Positions 9,601 through 21,500 of a DNA stretch of 64,000 bases are shown one piece after another. This DNA comes from Branchiostoma floridae. Its lineage: Eukaryota > Chordata > Leptocardii > Amphioxiformes > Branchiostomatidae. Under the pieces are notes generated by a model. That model searched no databases. It saw only the letters and a list, made by a program, of their open reading frames with translations, and was not told the origin of the DNA. The stretch's first letter is position 1. Every line of letters begins with the position of its first letter. The stretch spans positions 356,327 to 420,326 of the forward strand of contig NC_049985.1 in NCBI RefSeq assembly GCF_000003815.2, written 5' to 3'. The position numbers and the translations under genes are program-made.

Positions 9601-11443
9601 GACTTAACAAAAAGTCTACAAGATGGTATTTCAGATAAAGATTTCAGAAATTTCAATGCAGGGACTACAAAGAAAATGGTCGAAGACAAAGATGACAACT
9701 ATGCAGAAGATATGTGCCAAATTTGGTGATTTCAGACAAATCTATCTAATTTTCCAGCTATGCCGCTTGGATTATAACAAAATAAATAGAAAAATAAAAT
9801 AAACCAAGTCTGACCTGTTTGAGCTCAGCGTTGCGCCTGAACAGTTTCAGCTGTTTCCGGAGAAGATCGTTCTCGTTGCACATCCGTTCGTTCATGTTCG
9901 TCAGCCTTCGGAGGATTTCGGAGTCGTCCGGCAATCCCGACGACGACTCGGCTCCGCTCGGGCCTGACCCTTGCGTCATCGCGGTTGCCTTGTGCCTGAC
10001 CCCACCTAGCAACGATGACGATTCCCGTGTTGAAGTCTTCGACGTTGATCTTGGAGATCCCAAGGCTTCTGCTGAGCTTTCGTGACTCCTTCTGGGGCTC
10101 AAGACTGGGGTAGTTCCGACACTTGGTTCCTGAACTGTCTGCAGACTCGAAGTAGTGCTTTCTTGCGACGGCGCCGAAAACAACTTAGTTGTGGACCCAA
10201 ACGACGTTTTGTTGCTAAGAGACGTGTCCATATCACTAGATTTTTCCTGAGAGGTCAACTCGGATGGCCCTGAAGAAACCCTTGCTAGAGGAGTATTAGC
10301 ATCGTGCGATTGGTGAGAAGACTGGGACTGTAACGACGGCATCGAAGGGAAATCTCTCGCGAAGGTGTCTCGGCTACGCTCGGCCGAGCCTGCGAACATT
10401 CTGGAAGACGCCGGAGTGGATTCCCTTGTCAAGACGTCGCCCTTTTCTTGAGATTTCTGTGGAGACAGTAGACCGGAGGACGAGGATGTGAGGTAGCCTC
10501 TTGGTAGGGAGTCCCAGGCTTCAAGGTCGTTGGTACAGAGAGTGGAGGGGTAGCGGTCGGACAGCGTGCTGCTGTCACGACGTAGCTGGTCACTTTGAGT
10601 CGACATGGTTCTGCTGTCCCGCCGTAGCTGAGCCAGCATACTGCTATCCCGACGGAGCTGTCCAGACAGCACACTGCTATCCCTGTGGACCTGGTCGGAC
10701 AGCAAGCTGCTGTCCCGGCGGAGCTGACCCCGGTCGGACTGCATGCTGTCATTCCGGTGGAGCTGATCGGACAGCACACTGCTATCCCTCCGGGGCTGAT
10801 CGTTGTCGGACAGCACACTGCTGTCCCGGCGGGGCTGATCGCTTTGGGCTGACATGATACTGCTGTCGCGATGGGGCTGGTCGGACAGCACGTTGCTGTC
10901 TCGGCGTAGCTGTCCGTTTTCGTTCGACAAGGCACTGCTATCTGCGCGGTTTGATAGCACACTGCTGTCCCGTCGGAGCTGATCGCGGTCGGACAGCACA
11001 CTACTATTACGGCGTAGCTGATCACTTTGAGTCGACAGGTTACTGCTATCCCGACGAAGCTGACCGGATAGTACACTGCTGTCCCGCCGTACCTGATCAC
11101 TTTGGGTCGACAAATTACTGCTATCCCGACGGTCGGACAGCACACCGCTGTCCCGGTGGAGCTGTTCACGGTCGGATATGGTGCTGTTATTTCGGCGGAG
11201 CTGGTCGATGTCGGACAGCATACTGCCACTACTGTCCCGGCGAAGCTGTTCGCTGCTTGCTCCCCGCGACCTCTCGCTCTTCGGCGTGGACGTGAACATG
11301 ACCTTGGAAGGTCTCCGACTGGCGGAGTCTTCCCCGCTTTCTGTTAAACGCGAGGACTGTCGGCTGACCGAGGGCGTCACCTGGGGCGTGCCCGAGGGCG
11401 AGATGGTAGACAGGGAGGACCCGGGCTCGAGAGGGCTCGCCAT
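6475..11443 (-). CDS. speriolin-like protein (SPATC1/SPATC1L family), 4 exons
   Basis: Exons are 9815-11443, 8284-9269, 7745-7950 and 6475-6611. All junctions are GT/AG and phases agree, giving 985 residues. Residues about 1-500 are Ser/Asp/Arg repeats (unit like RRDSSVLSDQL). About 505-543 is a short coiled coil (LRRLTNMNERMCNENDLLRK) like the speriolin N-terminal motif. Exon 2 adds a second Arg/Ser/Glu repeat. The C-terminus aligns with the speriolin C-terminal domain: GEVCHQLEQRVLVSVFP, RLYGFDFQRHPFFMTDVMLR, LREAVGRLVP and the terminal EDGCSIFLW, compared with human endings such as EDGKPLFAW. Mammalian speriolin is a testis and centrosome protein that binds CDC20; a role here is inference. 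The N-terminal expansion is far longer than in mammals. Identification is from remembered family sequence, not a search. Confidence 0.8.
6612..7600. repeat. intron minisatellite carrying copies of exon 4 start
   Basis: The last intron of the speriolin-like gene is largely a degenerate minisatellite of about 31 bp (core GGTAACCTGGGGACAGAACA). Embedded at about 6705-6755, 6910-6960 and 7080-7135 are extra copies of the first 15 or so codons of exon 4 (YHDPELLRETVGRL), each preceded in transcript sense by CCCCAG or a variant. These are decoy acceptors. The unit itself comprises the polypyrimidine/AG region of the acceptor. Confidence 0.85.
7745..7950 (-). CDS. speriolin-like gene exon 3
   Basis: The acceptor is AAAGCTTCAG before CCTGCGC; the phase-2 AG from exon 2 plus C gives Ser. 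It encodes LRTIGDLVRLERDPDEKEFL through FGKFPTDWDKYNFVHQK and ends one base into a Gly codon at an AAAG/GTACTT donor. Confidence 0.8.
8284..9269 (-). CDS. speriolin-like gene exon 2 (Arg/Ser/Glu repeats)
   Basis: It begins ISLISLVIAWHQ after a TTCTATTACAG acceptor and ends in phase 2 at a CCAG/GTAAC donor. It contains about four repeats of some 30 residues (core RREREASGPESVSQESS). The speriolin C-terminal domain begins near its end (GEVCHQLEQRVLVSVFP). Confidence 0.8.
9815..11443 (-). CDS. speriolin-like gene exon 1 (start, Ser-rich repeats, coiled coil)
   Basis: ATG at 11441-11443 in good context (AACCATGG). It has exactly 543 codons and ends ELKQ at a CAG/GTCAGA donor. From about 10560 to 11230 it consists of imperfect repeats of 11-13 residues with core RRDSS, possible phosphorylation sites for basophilic kinases by composition only. 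Confidence 0.82.
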
Positions 11444-11703
11444 GGTTACAACACTTCCAGTGAAGCTTGGGTTACAACGCCTTTCGTGAACGGTGTGCTA
11501 CAACGCTTTCCGTGAAGTCGCGTCACACCACCCTCCGCGAAGCCTGTTACAACACTTTTCCTGAAGCCAGTAGTGTGCTGAAAGACTTTTCGTGAAATAT
11601 TTTACAACAATTTTCGTCAGGCCTGCTTTACAACACTCACCATGAAGGCTGTTTAACAACTTTTGTGAAGCCTGTGTAACAACAGCTTTCGTGAAGCGCT
11701 CAC
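11444..11703. repeat. degenerate ~34-bp tandem repeat upstream of speriolin-like ATG
   Basis: Units resemble ACAACGCTTTCGTGAAGCCTG on the plus strand. A CAG/GTGAGC donor on the minus strand at 11704/11703 could end a 5' UTR exon, which would put this array in a 5' UTR intron. No clear acceptor next to the ATG was identified. Confidence 0.55.
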
Positions 11704-14700
11704 CTGCGTCTTGTTAGGTAGACGTTAGAAGATTTGTTGTGCGCGTTGCTATCTGATATTGTTACGTCACAATAGCTGTTCTCGAACACAACGAAATTAT
11801 TGATACGAGACTTGCTCTTAAAGCTTCCGTCATTCTCTCGTATCTTATAAAAATTGTTGGAAAGGATAGCGTTTGCGCGTTACGGTCACAAGGTAAGCTT
11901 TTTGTTAAACCGAAATCCGAAGCCCTGCATTGAAATCTACGTTTGAAATGACGTAAAGAAAACGCGTCATTGTGGATCGTCACCTACCAACTGTGCTTTT
12001 ACGTTCTGGAACGTCTATCAAATATCACTTGCAGTGCTTGCGGATGGAACATAGTGCACTGCATTTCAAGACAGATATGAGTCGCCATAATCTGTGAAAA
12101 CATATTGCTTTCGCTGGTGTGTTCATATTTCTGTCAACAGCCAATTATCAAAGCTTAGAACTGCGTTAGGATATTAACTGTATGTTATAAATATGAGCAT
12201 TTTTCCCTCGAACTCAATACTATAGGGCGAGCCTGACGTTATAGTATATAGAAGGGAGCATTTCTATCTGACTAGCCTAGCTTGTCGTAATCATCAGGGA
12301 ACACACAGCAAATCTGACTACATAACACGACGAGGGTGATTATCAAGTATGCAGAATGTATCAAGAATTGAACAATTTAAACAAAACCTCCAAGAACTAT
12401 GTTTTTTGTCAATGTCCAAACAACCACAAGAAAAAGAGGAAGTACAAAACGTCTTCAGAAAAGTATGTACATCTTTTATTCTTTACATACTGTCCCAACT
12501 TTCTATCACTATTAACCTTATCTATCACGATATATTTTTTACATTTTTCACTCCATTTTTCTTCTGGATGAAAACCTCCCAAGTCCATATAACATTTCGC
12601 TATGGAAGAAGAACCAATAGACTTTTGAGACAAAGATTGGGATTTTGGGACACAGAAAATTTTACATATAGTGAGGGTCAGTTTCCCGTGCTAGCTCGCA
12701 CAGATGTTGTGTCAACAAACGGTTGGTGAAAGAGATCATTTACTTGATCAGCGACCAGGATTACTTTAAGCATAATATAGCAAGGTCCTAGTGTAATCTT
12801 GGGGTATCCCAACTGCAAGAAATTTATATACTAGTAGTGTTTGGGGTAACCTACTAAGCTCCATAAATCCACCAAAGTTGGAGGTGGTAGAGAAGTTTTA
12901 TGGTGAAGGGTCATGGCATGTTTTAGAACAAAGTCCCTCTCAGGACTTGCGATTGCATGGATTGGATGGTAGATTGGATGGTAAGAGGAGGGGGAGGGGT
13001 GTTGGTGGGTGGATTTTCCAAAAAGTGGGAAAGACTTACACAGGATGCTAAAGAATCAACAACAGAAAATGAAGGAGTGACAGTAGGAAATAAGGCCGAG
13101 AAATCCTTCAAACTTTTTCCTGGAGCACTCTAGACCGATATCTGATGTATGTAATATAATGTATGAAAATATACTGTATGTTTGACCAGTGAAAAATTCA
13201 CCCCCGACATTTGTCTAATATGTACATGGGTCATGATGGGATGTGATGGAAAAGTTGACCATGGAATAAATTTATCTTTCCACAAATGCATGCTGAAAAT
13301 TTTGTTGTTATCAGCAAGAAGAAACCTCAACAACAGGTTCTGACATTTGCACAACTTCTGATATACATTCTTTAGATACAGTATAGATACAGTTGGGGGC
13401 ATTTGATGTCGTTATATTTAAAGGGAAGCAAAATTGAAAAGCCTACGGTTCTGTGTTATTATAATATACTCCAAAGCAAAGTTCTTTTTGTTTTACTCCC
13501 ACAATACTGACGGTTACTCCACAGACGGATTGAATATGACTGTAACTTGAAAACGCCTGCTAACTATCTGATTTCCCTCTAATTTGCCAGAAAATTCCTC
13601 AAAGGCCATTTTCCCAAATTCCATAACTGATTGGACGTGAGAGTCAAATAGTGAGAGTCCTAAACTATAATCTGTAAAACGAGTGAGAACTTGACTTTGG
13701 CGTACATTTAGCATATTTTGTAGTACAGAAGGCTTCTCAATTTCAAGCTTTGTTGTCCTCTAAGCATCTGTAGAATGCACCCGAGGTACAGGAACATTGG
13801 AACAGGAGCTGCTTCAAAACTGGCCTACAATCGGCAAAGAACAATCTCCCCACAGGTGGTTGGACTGGGTTTCCAACAAGAAGAAATCCCTAATTTGACA
13901 TGTTTTGGCAAAATTCTTCCAGTCAACTGGTTTAGGATTTACGGGTAAAACTGGGGGCTGTACATATTCCGAGGAAAACATGTCTTCATGCCATGATTCA
14001 TAAGAACACTATTATATGCCAAAAAGCAGTTACTCAAGCAACTGGATATGATTTTAGAAACAGACATTTCAACTAGCATCCATCAGTTTTCGTCAGTGAC
14101 ACTTAAGTTTTCGTCAGTGACATTGTGTCTGACCGTTTAAAAAATCACATCCAGTTGCCAGAGCAACTGCTTTAGGGCATATCTTATTACCTGGATGTCT
14201 AACCTTCATCAACGAACACTATCATACTTGTAACCTAGCATCTTTTATGTCAAAACCCCAAAACCCATACAGTCTAGTATTTGGCAACCTTAGGGTCAAA
14301 CACATCTGTTGTTGACAGACAAAATGTTATACAATTTCTTACAACAACGTTTATATATATATATATATAATATATCTATTTCTTCTTCTTCAAAAAAGTT
14401 CACTTTGTATTTCATGGCAGAATAGGAAAATTGTTGATTTTTGCATAGAAAATCTACTATTTCATTTCATAACAGACTCAGTTGAGAAAGATCAGTTGGG
14501 TACAAAAGTCTATTTCCTAACTATATGTTCATACAGGTAACTATTGGCCTAACATCTTACATTAGGACTGTCCAGTTTCTTCAAAGCATGCAAGAAGTCT
14601 TCAATGAGAGTTTCCCTCCATAGTTTCACAGTCAGGACTTTCTTTGTTACAAAGATACCAAATGTACAGTTCATACTTCTATGGACAACCCCGATGCAAA

Positions 14701-15107
14701 TAGCCATCTTTGTAAACTCTATAAGTCTTACAAGATTTGGACCTGAAGTCTTCTGGCAACGCAAGAGTTACATGAGCTTAAAACAGCTCATGATGTAACA
14801 GATTCAACAGTACGTTGTTTTCAAAGACTGCATTGGCATTACAGTATCTTATACTATAGAAATTTATACAACAGTTCTATAGGTTGAGCACCGAATGGGC
14901 ATGATGCCTGCAGTACCGCACCTTACCACTAGGGGTCATCGCAGTATACATCTAGTGATTAGGTCATTGTCTGACACAGCCAAAGGGCAGAGATATACAT
15001 CCACAAGGCCGGTAATACTAAGCAGGTGTCCTGAGATTGGCAGAAATGATTTGTTGTCTCCAGGGAAGTTCATGTAAACTGGCTTGTCACCACATCAGCG
15101 CTGGCCA
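11704..15107. other. intergenic stretch, nothing recognised
   Basis: AT-rich DNA between the speriolin-like 5' end and the putative 3' end of ubinuclein. It holds a short TA microsatellite (14351-14375) and several small open frames without recognisable protein features. No RNA gene or transposon with clear ends was seen. Part of it probably holds the ubinuclein 3' UTR. Confidence 0.5.
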
Positions 15108-15352
15108 GCCAATCACAATCTCCCTCCTACTGTTGGAGGGAAAGGTACCAGCCAATCAGGTCGCGGCCTACAGTCAAGAGGCAGCGTGATTGGCTGGTGG
15201 AAATCCTGGTGTCTTTTCCATCCAGCAACAACTGAGTAACTGATTGGCAAGCAAAGGCACCAGCCAATGGCGTTGCAGCCTACAGCCAAGAGGCAAGGTG
15301 ATTGGCTGGTAGCTTTGGCTCCAGCGACAACAGAGTATCTGATTGGCTGACA
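15108..15352. repeat. tandem duplicates with seven CCAAT/ATTGG motifs
   Basis: Two diverged copies of about 115 bp (sharing CAGCCTACAGCCAAGAGGCA-like sequence) and flanks contain seven AGCCAATC/GATTGGCT motifs on alternating strands. NF-Y binds CCAAT in promoters. Whether this is regulatory or only a repeat with a CCAAT-containing unit cannot be told from sequence. Confidence 0.6.
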
Positions 15353-15519
15353 AAAGCAAGCACTGATGCAGTGAGAAGGACAAATTGTGGGCCTGGGTTG
15401 TTGACTGACATGTACATGTACAAGTGCCGGGCCTATCCTACGGGATGTTTGTGACTGTCAGTTTGAAGAGTTGAGTGTTGGTGTGCCTCCGTGCTTTGGT
15501 TTGCTGCTGTCCTGTGGTA

Positions 15520-15581
15520 CTACTGGATCTGCCTGTGTGGGGAGGTGGAGTTGTTGCTGCTGTGACTCTGGTTCTTCGCTT
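15520..15581 (-). CDS. UBN: ubinuclein putative last exon with stop
   Basis: Acceptor TTGTTTCAG; with the phase-1 G from exon 21 it reads [20 protein letters not shown] and stops at TAG 15520-15522. Support is phase and composition only. An alternative exon starting at 17206 (acceptor GCTCCGCAG, reading [17 protein letters not shown]) is also in phase. Confidence 0.5.
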
Positions 15582-18500
15582 CTGAAACAAGAGTCGGAAC
15601 AGGAAACATTTAACAATCATCACGCAACACTGTCCCCTTGGGATGTCTTCCATTGCTGTTGTTCTCCAGTATTAGTTCTTGACTTGACTTTATTCAGATC
15701 CACTTTTAGCTATTACAACAATGTCAAACATTAGTTCTCACTCCAGCTTTACAAGCTTTCTTTCCCACTCATTGTTCGCAAGCCCATGTTGTTAAATTTT
15801 TGTCGATAAATCTCATTCTAAGCATAGGAAAATCACACTCGTGTCATGAAGTTCATATTGTTTGGAAAGAAAGATGTGAAGTTTTTTCCAATCCTGTTTT
15901 TTTTTTTTTCATTTCCGTCCCACTCACTTTTTGGAAGGCCATGTGTTGATTTTCACGATAGCTAAATCTTGTTTTAAGCAATGTGAAATTATGTTCGGAT
16001 TGTTTGGAAAGAAACAATTTTTCCCCCCGGGTAAACAAATTTCCGTCCTGAAATGAAGAGATGGGTAGTAAAGCCAGCGCCAAGCTTGGGGTCCATCCAA
16101 TTCTAGCTTCTGCTTTTTTGATAGTTTCAATGTAGAATAGTCTTGCACCACATTGTAATAGAGAAACATTTGACATTTGACGGGGGTACGAGGTTGACAG
16201 AAACATGGCTAGAAAGCAGCGTGGTTGTAAGGGTTTGCAAGAAACAACATTGTACACACCCTCTGGAACAACTTCAACACAGGAGAGCCTTTAAAAAAAG
16301 CCTTCCATCATAAATGTTGCATACAGCAATGGCATAAGCACGTCATCCTACTACAACAGAAACTACAACATCTTTGCTGACATCATCATAGAATGCTACC
16401 AAAGTTGGCAACCCTTCACAAGGGCTGCACCTGTGCGGTCTATACTAATAAAAAGTTGTCTTGATTTCACAAGACATTCTGTGAGAACTTGGCAGAAGAA
16501 ATAAGACATCTGCAAGTGCAAGTGAACAGAGTGCATGGCAGTGACTTGGTAGTACTGTACTCAGGCAAAGGCATGCATACAAGGAGTCACAGGCGAACAT
16601 GCAATAAGTACAGCACAAAAGCTGCTCAATTTCTTAGAATTTTCTTCAAAACCACAGCAAGTAAATCTTATGGATGCCAGACTTCAAATCGAATGGGAGA
16701 GCGCAAAGAAAGTATGACAGGCAAAATTTCAAAATAGATTTAAATTTTGTTTAAAAAATTGGATCAAAACTTTCAAAATTGATTCAGACTTGAGATTTAA
16801 AGTTTCAAAATAGTCAATAAAAAGGGTATTACAGCTGAAGAGTCTTTTATTCTTATATCCAAGAAGTGCAGAAAGTGACTCAAGTGTGGCAGCCTAGACT
16901 ATAACTTCAATGAAGGCTATCAAACTAATATGACTTCTACAACTGCACTTCCAGAAGGGAACAGAAATTCCATGTTTGGTTTTTGTTTTTAGGCAAATAT
17001 TGATGCACGAGCTGAAGTCATCCACAAAATGTACTTGCTGCGGCCTCAAAAGTTCGCCAAGCATCCCCAGTGTAGCAAGAGGGGGCTGCGTGAGTAGTAG
17101 AGGAGGTGCAGTGCAGTGCAGTGATAGGAGGAGGAGGAGAGATGAGCCACCTTTGGGCAGACCGCCACCCGAGCCGGGCCGACTCAGACATGCCATGATA
17201 TCTGCGGAGCACAAACACCAGTGAAAACAAGGGAGGACATGAGGGTGCTCTGAAGGCCACTCCTAGTCTATATTATGTTGGTTCTCGGATTTGAATAAAG
17301 AACAACAATGCTCAGGGTTTTCACCAGCAGGGCTCAAAATACTTTTTTCTGCATACCTGCACTGGTGCAAGTAACATTGAAAATTACCTGCACCAGACAA
17401 ATTTTACCTGCACCAGCCTGAATCTAGGAAGCACGAATCATACTAAAATTGTTCAAGAACCATTGCTATTTTTGTACCTTTTGTACACACACTTTCAATA
17501 TAAATTTCAATGCATTCATTTACTTTTGCTTGGAAGTTAGAATCTGTGGTAGAATTTGGAAAAGGGGTTTCTACTGTGTTTTAAGTTCGCAACTGAAACA
17601 ATTCTGTGGTAGACATTGGAAATGCATGGTCAGAATATCATGTGACAGTGACGAGATTACCACAAAAACAATACCAGTAACCACTGTGAATGTTTCAATA
17701 TTTCCAATTGTCAGATTCCAGTTTTCCTCACAGCTCTTTGCTTTCATCTTGACTTTCTGATGAGTTTTTCTTAATACATTTATGCAGTGTACAAAATACT
17801 TTTCTGAGCCAGGTTGCACAGTGTGCAACCTGGGGCAAAAATAAGGTTGCACAACTAAATTTCAAGTTGCACCACCTACAATTCACTAATTTCTGGAAAA
17901 AGAAAAAGGTACAATACAAACATGATTGGCTGATAAGAAACGGAGCTGCCTCGGCCCATTTATTTCTTCCAAGTAAATTAAGAACAAAATCAAGTTCTGA
18001 GGCTCAAAATCTAAGTTGCACCCTGAGTTTAGAAGTAAGTTGCACAAAAGCAAAAAGTGGTTGCAATGTGCAAGTGTGCAAGTGGTATTTTGCACGCTGA
18101 TTTATGTAAACTAACCGAGAACCAATGAACTTAAAGAGAGTGGCCCGAGCACCGTGCATGTCTGGTGTACTCTGTAGCAAGCATGCACCGAGAACACAGT
18201 CTGGAAAAGTTAAGAAGTGATTATGGAACAACAGAAAACTTTCACACTGCAGAAACTGACATGAGCAAAATAAAAGGACTCTAATACAGTAATGGATACT
18301 GCGATTTCACAGAAACATCAAATAGCTAGTTTACTACTGACATTAAGTCTCAAACTTAAAATGAAAACAGCAGTGGTTTCTATTAGCAAAGCATGCAGTA
18401 TATCCACACCATACATTATACTGTGAACAATTGACTTACACAAAATGAGACAAACTTTTCTATTTCATTTTGGTAAACTATTCCAAGTTTAGCTATATTT

Positions 18501-21500
18501 GTTAATGCTTAAAATGTGTGTCTGAAGCATTATAACGGTATGGCAAAGCTTTCAACAAAACAAGTACAACACAGACCAAGACATTTCTGCAAAATTCTAG
18601 TGCTCAAGGTTTTACATGTAAGATCAAAGTTCAGGTTGGTAGGTACATTACTCATTGACTATATGATTGGTAGACAGTCAGACATTTCAGACTGCATCCG
18701 CTATTTTTTGTCAGTGACAAAACCAGAATCTGGCATTCAACAAGTATTTTAAGCCACTGGACATAGAAGTCCCATTTGTAGAAGTTCTAGAACACGAACA
18801 CGAACATGGCTTCAGCTTCAGCAAGGAACAACATTGCATCATGCAGTTTTAGGGGGAATGAAGACAATAAGGAACAAAGCAAAGGTGGAAAAATGCAAGC
18901 GCATGCAGCAAGCAATAATTAGGCCTTGGAAATTAATGTTGTATTTCTGATTAGACTGCCCTAAAAATAATCAGGGTCGTTACTCGTAAGCAAGGATGCT
19001 CTCTTTTTAAATGTCAGCTCAAGTCATCCGAAAGATACATTTACATGCATGTACACTGTACTTGACTTTGGTGGGCTGGTTTATATATAACTTTATCTTT
19101 TGCAACAGAAATACGGAAAACATTTTGGAAAATAAATCCTAAACAAAATTTCATCACTCAGATCGAAATCTAATGTTCCTTGTCAGCAAAAGGCTATATA
19201 TTATGGAAGGTTTGTGTACAAACCCCATAATCGAAAACATTTTCATCACTCTGATGTCAGATCAAAATTTTTTATGTCCCTCGTCAGCAGTCAACCCTCA
19301 CAAGGCTAGGGATGCCAGATTTTTGTAGAATAGTCCAAAATATTTTCATCACACAGAGCAAAATTCTATGTTCAAAACCAGCAGTCTAACTCCCCACCCC
19401 CAAAGGCTATGGTCAGAAGGATTCTTCAGAATATTCCAAAACATTTTAATCAGTTACACTCAGATTGAAAATTTTATGTCCCTTGAGAGCAGTCAACCCC
19501 CACAAAAAGGCTAGGGGGAAGGTTTTTGCTAGCCTTGGTCGTGTAAGTTACCAGAAACACAACTTTTTCCCCTAAGCAAGCAAGCAAGCAAGCAGGCAGG
19601 CAGGGCGGCAGGCAGGGCAGCAAAGTCAACAGGAAAAAAAGTCTAACCGTGGTGCCTCCCACTACCAAGGCTTTCAGGGACTGAAACATCAAATTTAATG
19701 CATGAATGACAAACACATAAACATCAATGTAAAAACACTCATCACACGGCAAAAACGTTCGTAATAAAAATCACTAACACATATTCCTGCCATACAGCAT
19801 TAAAACATTGCAATGGGTGCAAAAAGTAGCTGTTAGTTTTGCTCTATTATCAGCTTAACACTGCAAAAAGTATCTAGTTAAAGTACAGTCAAACCTGCCT
19901 AAAAAGATCACTCAGGGGACTGATAAAATCTGGTTAGGATACTTATGCTTGTGCTATTATGGAAAATTCATGTAACGGACCACCAAATGGCGGTCACCAT
20001 TGGCCTTGTGGTCCTTATGTTAAGGTACATTGCACATGGCAATATCAATCATTTTCGGTAGATTTGACTTTGGCAATGTTACTTGGTGAGAAAGGTTAGC
20101 AGGTGCTGAAAACATGTGTAATAACTTATTGCTCGTGGTCAACTGATCAACCTTTTCTCTATAGAGGCCACCTGTACAGAGTGGCCACATTTCTCCAGTC
20201 CCTTCAGTGACCGCTATAGACAGGTTTGACTGTAGTTGAGAATGTAAACGTTGGCCACTCTGAGTCTGAGAGGTAAAACAGACGAAGAAGAGATGGCGCT
20301 TACCGGAGAAAGCTTGTGAGAACTGGTTGCCTGGATACTGTTGCCGGGTGGGGCTGCTACGGAGGGTTCCGAATGGGGGCAGAGAGCCGCCTGCTGAGGG
20401 AACTGGGGGAAAATTAAGCATTTTCTGATGACTGTGAAAATGTTGTCGCTCGATTGTTGTTTATTTGAATTAAGACCCATGACATCCAGTTAGGGCCCGG
20501 TCATGTGTTGTACAGCCACAAACTGAGGGCACTCTATTCTCTAGCCATGCATTTGTTCATAAAATCTAGCTGTTTTCTTGAAAATTCTGCAGTATCAAAG
20601 TCACACAATAACCTACGATGAATGTGACTGTGCCATAAGGTAAAATAAAGAGCACACTTTTAGCTTCAGTTGTAACATGAGGGTGCCCTAGCCTGGGTAG
20701 CATCCGGATAGTAGTTTGCTCCGACTTTTATCATTATCACTATAAACATGTACAATCCCTTCTCGCTCCGACTTTTATCATACACCATATACAGTCGTTT
20801 CTGTGCAAATCCATCTAGGAAACTTGACATCTCTAATCGTCCAAATTTTGGCCGAGCGCACTGTTTGGTCCCTACACATGAGCAAATTAAGGAATGGGTT
20901 CAAGCACCCGTTCGATCAGGCGTTCCAACACCCGAAACACCCTCCGTTCACTTGTGGGAGGACCTGTTGTTATCGAAAGCGCACTCTAGAACCTATTCCT
21001 TAATTCGCTCAATAACTGATGCTACCACTAAGACTAAGGTCTGAATGTGCAGGTCTCCAGACAAGTAACAGAAGCGAACATAGGAGCAAACTATAGTATT
21101 ACCCGGATGGTACCCAGGCTAATAGTGCCTTGAGCATGATATAGACATAATCAATAACAATAAGCAAGCAGCACATGCAGGTTTGCTTCTATTGGTGATA
21201 ATGAATACACAGCAAGGTGTCATATTTCACCTTGGAAGGTCACTGTAGGTGGTTGACCTTTAACCTTGGAACTTGGACCCCTTCCTGCATCAGCAGGGTG
21301 GGTGGAACAGGGGTCATACAAGGTCAAGGTCAGATAAGATATCTACAACATACAGCACTACTAGATGCACACATTCAGCTTTTTTTTTCAAGACCTTTTT
21401 AAGAATTTTCAAGACCTTTTTAAGAATTTTTATGTCAAAAACTTCAGGCACTTTTGCATCATTCATGCATGGTCACAAAATCTTCATTTTACTTGCTGGG

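Noticed and set aside
12213-12230. CAATACTATAGGGCGA resembling a T7 promoter or vector sequence
   Set aside because: The match to the T7 promoter is partial and the flanks are ordinary genomic sequence.
12349-12729. Plus-strand open frame of 126 codons
   Set aside because: No recognisable domain, low-complexity flanks, no splice or promoter context.
20748-21044. Open frame of 98 codons inside the 20699-21121 MITE
   Set aside because: No transposase motif was recognised; probably chance within the element.
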